Below the pieces are notes generated by a model, which worked only from the letters and a program-made list of their open reading frames with translations, was not told where the DNA came from and did not search any database. A stretch of DNA of 10,013 nt from positions 1 to 10,013 of the forward strand of contig CAJWBT010000058.1 of the NCBI GenBank assembly GCA_913020235.1, read 5' to 3'. The position numbers and the translations under genes are program-made. Shown piece after piece: positions 6,609 to 10,013 of this stretch; position 1 is the stretch's first letter, and the number at the start of each line of letters is the position of its first letter. Source of the stretch: an uncultured Chloroflexota bacterium (lineage in GTDB: Bacteria; Chloroflexota; Dehalococcoidia; UBA3495).

Positions 6609-7715
6609 ATGAAAGCTGTCGCTGTAATACCCGGCAAGCCCGATAGCGTGCACCTGGTTGAGCTGCCCATGCCCCGCCTGGAAGATGTACCCGGTGGCAG
6701 GGGCGTGCTGGTGAAGGTGTTGCGTGTTGGGCTGGACGGCACCGACCGGGAGATAAATACCGCCGAGTACGGGGCCGCCCCTCCCGGCGACGATTTCTTG
6801 GTGCTTGGGCATGAGAGCCTGGGCGTTGTCGAGCAGGTAGGACCGGCGGTCACCGAGCTGGCCGCCGGCGATCACGTAGTGGCTATGGTACGGCATCCAG
6901 GCGACAGCATCTACGACGCCATTGGGATGCCCGACATGAGCACCGACGATCAATATCACGAGCACGGGATCAGCCTGCTGCACGGCTTCCTCACCGAGTA
7001 CTACCTGGAGGCCCCGGAGTTTCTGATGCGGGTGCCAAAGGACCTGCGGGAAGTGGCTGTCCTGCTCGAGCCCTTGACGGTCAGTGAAAAGGGTGTCTCT
7101 CAAGCATACGAAATCCAACGCCGGCTCCGGGTGTGGCAACCAAGGGTAGCCGCCGTGCTGGGCGGGGGGACCATCGGTTTACTGGCTACGTTGGTCCTAA
7201 GACTGAAGGGCCTGGAGGTCGTTACCCTGTCATTGCGGGAGCCGCCCTACCTTAACTCCGAGCTGGTTGAGGCCCTGGGCGCGCACTACGTGAGCACGCG
7301 GACCATGTCGCTGGCGGACGCGTCGGCAAAGTACGGGCCTTTTGACCTGATGTTCGAGGCGACCGGGTTCTCTCCCCTGGCCTTCGAGGCGATGGAGGTG
7401 CTGGGCAAGAACGGCGTGCTGCTCCTGTCGAGTGTGACCGGCGGGAGCCGAATGGCCGAGGTTCCCGCGGATGCCATCAACATGAGCATGGTCCTGGGGA
7501 ATAAGGTGGTGGCAGGAACAGTCAACGCCGGCCCGGATAGCTACCGGGACGGGGTACAAGACCTGGAGCTGGCCGAAAGCCGCTACCCCGGCTGGCTGTC
7601 GAGGCTGCTCACCCATCCGGTGAGCGGGCTTGACGCCTACCGGCAGGCTTTCAATCTGCTCACCGGCGAGGCCGGGCCGATCAAGATCTTCGTAGAAGTC
7701 GCTCGTCCCGATTAG
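6609..7715 (+). CDS. Glucose 1-dehydrogenase-like medium-chain zinc dehydrogenase
   Basis: The 368-residue protein follows the archaeal-type glucose dehydrogenase family: MKAVAV start, VGLDGTDREI (40-49), LVLGHESLGVV (64-74), GDHVVAMVRHPG (87-98), HGFLTEYY (125-132), AVLLEPLTVSEKG (150-162) and a Rossmann VLGGGTIGLL (183-192). Catalytic zinc ligands by alignment from memory are Asp43, His68, Glu69 and Glu154. Asp43 replaces the cysteine of the Sulfolobus and Thermoplasma enzymes, as in the Haloferax mediterranei enzyme. The structural-zinc cysteine lobe is absent, and the protein has no cysteine at all. The nucleotide is bound by Gly185, 187 and 190; Arg210 after the second strand hints at NADP preference. 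The expected reaction is oxidation of an aldose at C1 to a lactone in the cytoplasm; the exact sugar is uncertain. The start is ATG after GGGGGA (6596-6601). Its stop converges on the epimerase gene. Confidence 0.88.
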   Translation: MKAVAVIPGKPDSVHLVELPMPRLEDVPGGRGVLVKVLRVGLDGTDREINTAEYGAAPPGDDFLVLGHESLGVVEQVGPAVTELAAGDHVVAMVRHPGDSIYDAIGMPDMSTDDQYHEHGISLLHGFLTEYYLEAPEFLMRVPKDLREVAVLLEPLTVSEKGVSQAYEIQRRLRVWQPRVAAVLGGGTIGLLATLVLRLKGLEVVTLSLREPPYLNSELVEALGAHYVSTRTMSLADASAKYGPFDLMFEATGFSPLAFEAMEVLGKNGVLLLSSVTGGSRMAEVPADAINMSMVLGNKVVAGTVNAGPDSYRDGVQDLELAESRYPGWLSRLLTHPVSGLDAYRQAFNLLTGEAGPIKIFVEVARPD

Positions 7716-7743
7716 CCGCGAGTCGGTCCGGCTGGAGCGGCTA
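7713..7743. terminator. Hairpin between the convergent dehydrogenase and epimerase genes
   Basis: Perfect arms TAGCCGC (7713-7719, including the dehydrogenase stop codon) and GCGGCTA (7737-7743), with an inner AGTC/GGCT pairing around GGTCC, form a GC-rich stem-loop. It is well placed to serve both strands, but neither side has a T-run, so it may act as a boundary or with Rho. Confidence 0.5.
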
Positions 7744-7757
7744 GACCCACCCCGGTC

Positions 7758-8507
7758 TCAGTTCAGCCGGATAATGTCGCCCTCGGCAAAGAGGTTCCCA
7801 ACCTCTAGCCCCAGGCCAGGCCCGGCATAGAGAGAGGGCGGCACGCTGATATCGGCCAGATACAGCTCGCCCACCAGGGCATCGACTCCGGGTGCGCGCA
7901 GCCCCTCTTTGGGAAGCGCCAGCGTCATGGTCGCGGTAGCCCTGACCGCAGGGTCGAAGACCGTGCTGGTGGCCGTATCGACCCCCGAGGGAACATCCAG
8001 TGAGAGGATGGGCGCGCCTTGCCCATTGGCCCACCGGATCAGGTCGCCCGCCGCGCCCCGGGGGGCTCCCCGCAAACTGTAACCGATCAACCCGTCTATG
8101 ATCAGGTCCGGCAGGTCCGGGGAGTCCCCGCCGGCCACCGCGGCGGCCTGGGCGACGGGCACCCGCATGCGGTTGAGAATATCCAACTGGTGGGCCTGAA
8201 CGGGTGTAAAGCTCTCTTCGGGGCCGGTCACGAACACGCTGACCAGCGCGCCGTAGTTGTGCAAACGCCGCGCGCAGACCAGCGCCCCGCCACCGTTCCC
8301 GCCCGTGCCCGCCAGCACGGCCACCCTTTTGCCGCGGGGGTCGCCGCCTAAGAAGCGGGCCCGCGCCAGGTGTGCCAGATTACGGCCCGCGTTTTCCATC
8401 ATCCGGACCAGGTCGATCCTGAGGTCTTCCATCATAGCCCGGTCGACTTCGATCATCTGGTCGGTAGTCAGGTAGGGCACATCGCCTCTATAGATCGGCA
8501 GTTTCAT
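7758..8507 (-). CDS. nnrE: Stand-alone NAD(P)H-hydrate epimerase (YjeF N-terminal domain)
   Basis: The 249-residue minus-strand product is a YjeF_N (PF03853) protein: LTTDQMIEVDRAMMEDL (13-29), MMENAGRNLA (36-45), the nucleotide loop AGTGGNGGGALVCARRL (66-82), LIIDGLIGYSL (135-145) with Asp138, and DVPSGVD (171-177). The enzyme interconverts R and S forms of damaged NAD(P)H hydrates so that the dehydratase can repair them. The kinase-like dehydratase domain found fused in many bacteria is absent, so it would depend on a separate partner. The canonical loop GxGNNGGDG is changed: the first Asn is Gly70, the Asp is Gly74 and the next Gly is Ala75; Asn71 remains. Stand-alone relatives with similar loops exist, so activity or ligand may differ. 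The minus-strand ATG at 8507 follows a six-G purine run (plus strand CCCCCC at 8511-8516) and gives the family's usual N-terminus. Confidence 0.87.
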   Translation of the reverse strand: MKLPIYRGDVPYLTTDQMIEVDRAMMEDLRIDLVRMMENAGRNLAHLARARFLGGDPRGKRVAVLAGTGGNGGGALVCARRLHNYGALVSVFVTGPEESFTPVQAHQLDILNRMRVPVAQAAAVAGGDSPDLPDLIIDGLIGYSLRGAPRGAAGDLIRWANGQGAPILSLDVPSGVDTATSTVFDPAVRATATMTLALPKEGLRAPGVDALVGELYLADISVPPSLYAGPGLGLEVGNLFAEGDIIRLN

Positions 8508-8547
8508 CGGCCCCCCTGGCGTTTCGAAAATCGGTGCAGGTCTACTA

Positions 8548-8553
8548 AGTATA
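8548..8553 (-). promoter_or_regulatory. Candidate -10 box (TATACT) for the epimerase gene
   Basis: On the minus strand TATACT lies 40 bases before the epimerase ATG, in the only AT-rich patch upstream. No recognisable -35 box is found at the usual distance. The overlapping plus-strand TATATT (8550-8555) could serve a transcript in the other direction. Confidence 0.3.
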
Positions 8554-8569
8554 TTGGCACAATAGATTT

Positions 8570-8682
8570 GGCGGGTTCGCCCTGAAGATAGCGTTCGGCA
8601 TGGGGCTTGGCGAGCCCCACGAAGTTGAGTTTAGGCTGTGTCGCCCCACCTTCGGTGGGGCGACACAGCTTTCTCCTTTCTC
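8570..8682 (+). ncRNA. Candidate structured small RNA or attenuator ending in an intrinsic terminator
   Basis: Three stem-loops follow one another on the plus strand: GGCG/CGCC (8570-8573 with 8578-8581), TGGGGCT/AGCCCCA (8601-8607 with 8613-8619), and the 16-bp terminator stem at 8635-8669. The segment TGGGGC (8601-8606) can pair either with 8614-8619 or with GCCCCA (8643-8648) in the terminator's left arm, so an antiterminator fold is possible. No plus-strand gene precedes the terminator; a TATATT at 8550-8555 could be a -10 box, but no good -35 was seen. The next plus-strand gene begins only at 9218. It may equally be an intergenic repeat element. No known RNA family is recognised. Confidence 0.4.
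8635..8682 (+). terminator. Perfect 16-bp stem-loop followed by a T-rich tract
   Basis: Arms 8635-8650 and 8654-8669 pair without mismatch around a three-base TTC loop (a CTTCG/UUCG-like tip). The tract TTTCTCCTTTCT follows directly on the plus strand; on the minus strand the following bases lack T-runs, so the terminator points rightward. No coding gene ends upstream of it on that strand. Confidence 0.8.
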
Positions 8683-8764
8683 ACGGTAACTCGTTGTAGC
8701 AAGCCAGATGTCAAAACAAATCTGAGAGAGTCTTTTAGATCATTCCTCAAGTGCAGGCAGGCGC

Positions 8765-8878
8765 TCAGTGCTTGGCCCAAAAGCTAAAGAAGACGCTCTC
8801 GTCAAAGCCGGCGCCGACGATGAGTTCAAACTTTGCCGCCTTTGCCGGGCCCGCGAATGGCGGAGGCTTCCAGTTGTA
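8765..8878 (-). pseudogene. C-terminal gene remnant, 37 codons without a start
   Basis: On the minus strand, codons from 8878 to the TGA at 8765-8767 encode a protein-like stretch: YNWKPPPFAGPAKAA, then KFELIVGAGFDESVFFSFWAKH. It has GC-rich third positions like the neighbouring genes, a plausible beta-strand ending, and no Met. It is preceded in frame by TGA (8879-8881), one base away from TGG (Trp). A second frame just upstream (MIQLEASAIRG...) is also open for 18 codons. This could be the tail of a decayed gene broken by nonsense and frameshift changes. I do not recognise the family, and chance cannot be excluded at this length. Confidence 0.35.
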
Positions 8879-9095
8879 TCATGTTGGATATTCGAGGGTC
8901 CGGTCATAACGCAATCGACGATGGCGGCACCAAAGCACACCTAGGCCCGCACCGTGTCAACTTGAGAGCCGGACCTTCAGCCTTATTGACCGGGTTATTG
9001 GCCGGCTATCGATCAGAGACTGCCTCGGTGGAATCAGCTGGGCCTCCTGTCTGTGGGCGGCCGCCTGACCGGGTCCACGGGACTCGATGTTGAGG

Positions 9096-9101
9096 TATAA
9101 T
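9096..9101 (+). promoter_or_regulatory. Exact TATAAT -10 box upstream of the hydantoinase gene
   Basis: TATAAT stands out in GC-rich sequence about 117 bases before the TTG start at 9218. The hexamer 17 bases upstream (GTCCAC, 9073-9078) is a poor -35, so an activator may be needed. The resulting leader would be about 110 bases, with no clear riboswitch fold seen. Confidence 0.5.
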
Positions 9102-9206
9102 CGCGCGGGGACGGGGCTTGGGGCGCCTGCCTCGTCGCACCTTGGAGGACCCGCGGCGGCCTCTGATTCCCGTCGTAAGGCAATAGGTTTCGCCGGTTCC
9201 TTTTTC

Positions 9207-9212
9207 GGAGGG
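9207..9212 (+). promoter_or_regulatory. Shine-Dalgarno GGAGGG supporting the TTG start at 9218
   Basis: GGAGGG sits five bases before TTG 9218-9220. The other nearby TTG (9213) is in a different frame and stops at once, so 9218 is the start. Confidence 0.75.
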
Positions 9213-9217
9213 TTGTA

Positions 9218-10013
9218 TTGAGTCGTTGCCGGCTAGGTGTCGATGTTGGCGGCACCTTCACCGATTTTGTGCTTTTTGACGAAGACTCCCAGGAGATGTG
9301 GGTGCACAAAAGCCCCACCATCCCCCAGGACCAGACCCAGGGCATTGCCGCGGGTGTCACCTCGCTCCTGGCACAGCAGGACGTGGCTCCGGAAGACCTG
9401 GCGTACGTGGCCCTGGGCAGCACCATTGCCATAAACGCCATGCTTCAGGGGCAGACCGCCCCAGTGGGCATCATAACCACCGAGGGGTTCCGGGACCTGC
9501 TGGAACTCCGGCGGCAGCGCCGGGATTCACTATTCGACCTGTTCTTTCAGTTGCCTCTTCCTATGGTGCCCCGCCATCTCCGGCTGGGGGTGCCCGAGCG
9601 TGTCAACGCCGAGGGAGAGGTGCTGGCTCCCTTGGATGAGGGCAAGGTGCGCGAAGCCCTGGCCCGGTTGGGCCGGGCCGGCGTGAAGTCGGTGGCAGTG
9701 TGCTTCCTGTTCAGCTTTCTCAATCCCCGTCATGAGCTGCGGGTCGAGGAGTTGGCGAGGGAAGTAATCCCTGGCCTGTCCATCTGGTTGTCGCACCGGG
9801 TGTTACCCGAGTTCCGGGAGTTCGAGCGTCTGAGCACCACGGTGTGCAACGCCGCCCTCGGCCCAACCATGGCGGCCTACCTGGGCAACATCAGCAGCAG
9901 GATGGAGGATTTAGGATGCCGGCGGCCGCCCTACATCATGCAGTCCAATGGCGGAGTAATGACGCTGCGGGGCGCCCAGGAGCGGCCGGCCAACACCCTC
10001 TTCTCCGGGCCCA
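9218..10013 (+). CDS. hyuA: Hydantoinase/5-oxoprolinase A subunit (HyuA-like), 3' truncated
   Basis: The frame is open from TTG 9218 through the window end (265 complete codons); full proteins of the family run about 650-700 residues. It starts with RLGVDVGGTFTDFVLFDE (5-22), the phosphate-binding ASKHA-type loop of Hydant_A_N, then LGSTIAINAML (67-76; usually HGTTVATNALL), VGIITTEGFRDLLELRRQ (83-100), LPMVPR (114-119), VPERVN (125-130), LSHRVLPEFREFERLSTTV (191-209) with NAALGP, and MQSNGGVMTL (241-250), ending SGP. These proteins perform ATP-dependent ring opening of hydantoins, 5-oxoproline or related amides (or acetone-type carboxylation) with a HyuB partner, which would be expected just downstream. 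GGAGGG (9207-9212) lies five bases before the TTG, and no ATG or GTG alternative gives the conserved N-terminus. The exact substrate cannot be assigned; acetophenone and acetone carboxylase subunits are alternatives. Confidence 0.9.
   Translation, partial: MSRCRLGVDVGGTFTDFVLFDEDSQEMWVHKSPTIPQDQTQGIAAGVTSLLAQQDVAPEDLAYVALGSTIAINAMLQGQTAPVGIITTEGFRDLLELRRQRRDSLFDLFFQLPLPMVPRHLRLGVPERVNAEGEVLAPLDEGKVREALARLGRAGVKSVAVCFLFSFLNPRHELRVEELAREVIPGLSIWLSHRVLPEFREFERLSTTVCNAALGPTMAAYLGNISSRMEDLGCRRPPYIMQSNGGVMTLRGAQERPANTLFSGP

Larger units (their letters stand above)
8508..9217. other. 710-base intergenic region with structured RNA signals and a gene remnant
   Basis: No intact gene is supported. The left part holds three successive stem-loops and a strong terminator (8570-8682). 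The middle holds a protein-like minus-strand fragment without a start (8765-8878). The right part contains an exact TATAAT (9096-9101) and the leader of the gene at 9218. Other open frames here, including a plus-strand one spanning 8833-9093, have no recognisable protein features. Confidence 0.6.

Noticed and set aside
6555..7139. Minus-strand open frame of 194 codons
   Set aside because: It lies antisense to the glucose dehydrogenase gene, whose family motifs are unmistakable; the long frame is a by-product of codon bias.
9056..9065. GGCGGCCGCC palindrome
   Set aside because: A 10-base GC palindrome is unremarkable in DNA of this composition, and it lies at no informative distance from the TATAAT box.
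8833..9093. Plus-strand open frame of 86 codons in the 8508-9217 gap
   Set aside because: It overlaps the minus-strand remnant, has no ribosome site, and reads as low-information Gly/Pro/Arg-rich sequence with no family resemblance.
1..10013. CRISPR arrays, tRNA genes, insertion sequences, toxin-antitoxin or defence genes
   Set aside because: No spaced direct repeats, cloverleaf sequence, transposase motif or known defence domain was found on either strand. The GGGTTCGCCC at 8573-8582 recalls a tRNA T-loop, but no acceptor stem or anticodon arm surrounds it.

Overview
The window is GC-rich DNA from a bacterium, probably an environmental Chloroflexota lineage such as a SAR202 or Dehalococcoidia-like group. 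The clues are indirect: a C-terminal domain in the 1121-2149 protein that I associate with Chloroflexota secreted proteins, an amidohydrolase and a hydantoinase-type catabolic gene at the two edges, and frequent GTG/TTG starts with Shine-Dalgarno sites. No ribosomal or other lineage marker is present, so placement is tentative. No mobile element, CRISPR array, tRNA or rRNA was seen.

Layout. 1-720 is the 3' part of an amidohydrolase-2 type metal hydrolase. 721-1120 has no gene. 1121-5669 is a row of same-strand genes for exported, lipid-anchored or membrane proteins: a signal-peptide protein with a duplicated four-cysteine module (1121-2149), a two-helix membrane-anchored protein (2316-3029), a probable lipoprotein with an OB-fold-like pattern (3190-3684), a small membrane protein (3980-4237), an isoprenylcysteine/phospholipid-methyltransferase-like membrane enzyme (4355-4852), and two more membrane proteins (4966-5220, 5229-5669). 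Gaps of roughly 110-300 bases suggest several transcription units; only the last two look translationally coupled. Next come a DUF1326 cysteine-rich protein (5850-6485) and a glucose-1-dehydrogenase-like medium-chain dehydrogenase (6609-7715). The dehydrogenase converges on a stand-alone NAD(P)H-hydrate epimerase (8507-7758, minus strand), with a hairpin between the two stops.

8508-9217 is about 700 bases without an intact gene, but it is not featureless. It holds three successive stem-loops ending in a perfect 16-bp terminator hairpin with no parent gene, a minus-strand protein-like remnant with no start codon, and an exact TATAAT box. At 9218 a hydantoinase/oxoprolinase A-subunit gene begins from a TTG codon with a good ribosome binding site and runs off the window.

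How the genes work together. The edge genes and the dehydrogenase fit oxidation of organic substrates with NAD(P), and the epimerase repairs damaged NAD(P)H, so the convergent pair shares a cofactor theme; this is inference. The middle cluster concerns the cell envelope but gives no clear pathway. I found no convincing complete new system. The most unusual items are the orphan structured RNA/attenuator-like element near 8570-8682, the duplicated cysteine module, and the haloarchaeal-type zinc site in a cysteine-free dehydrogenase.
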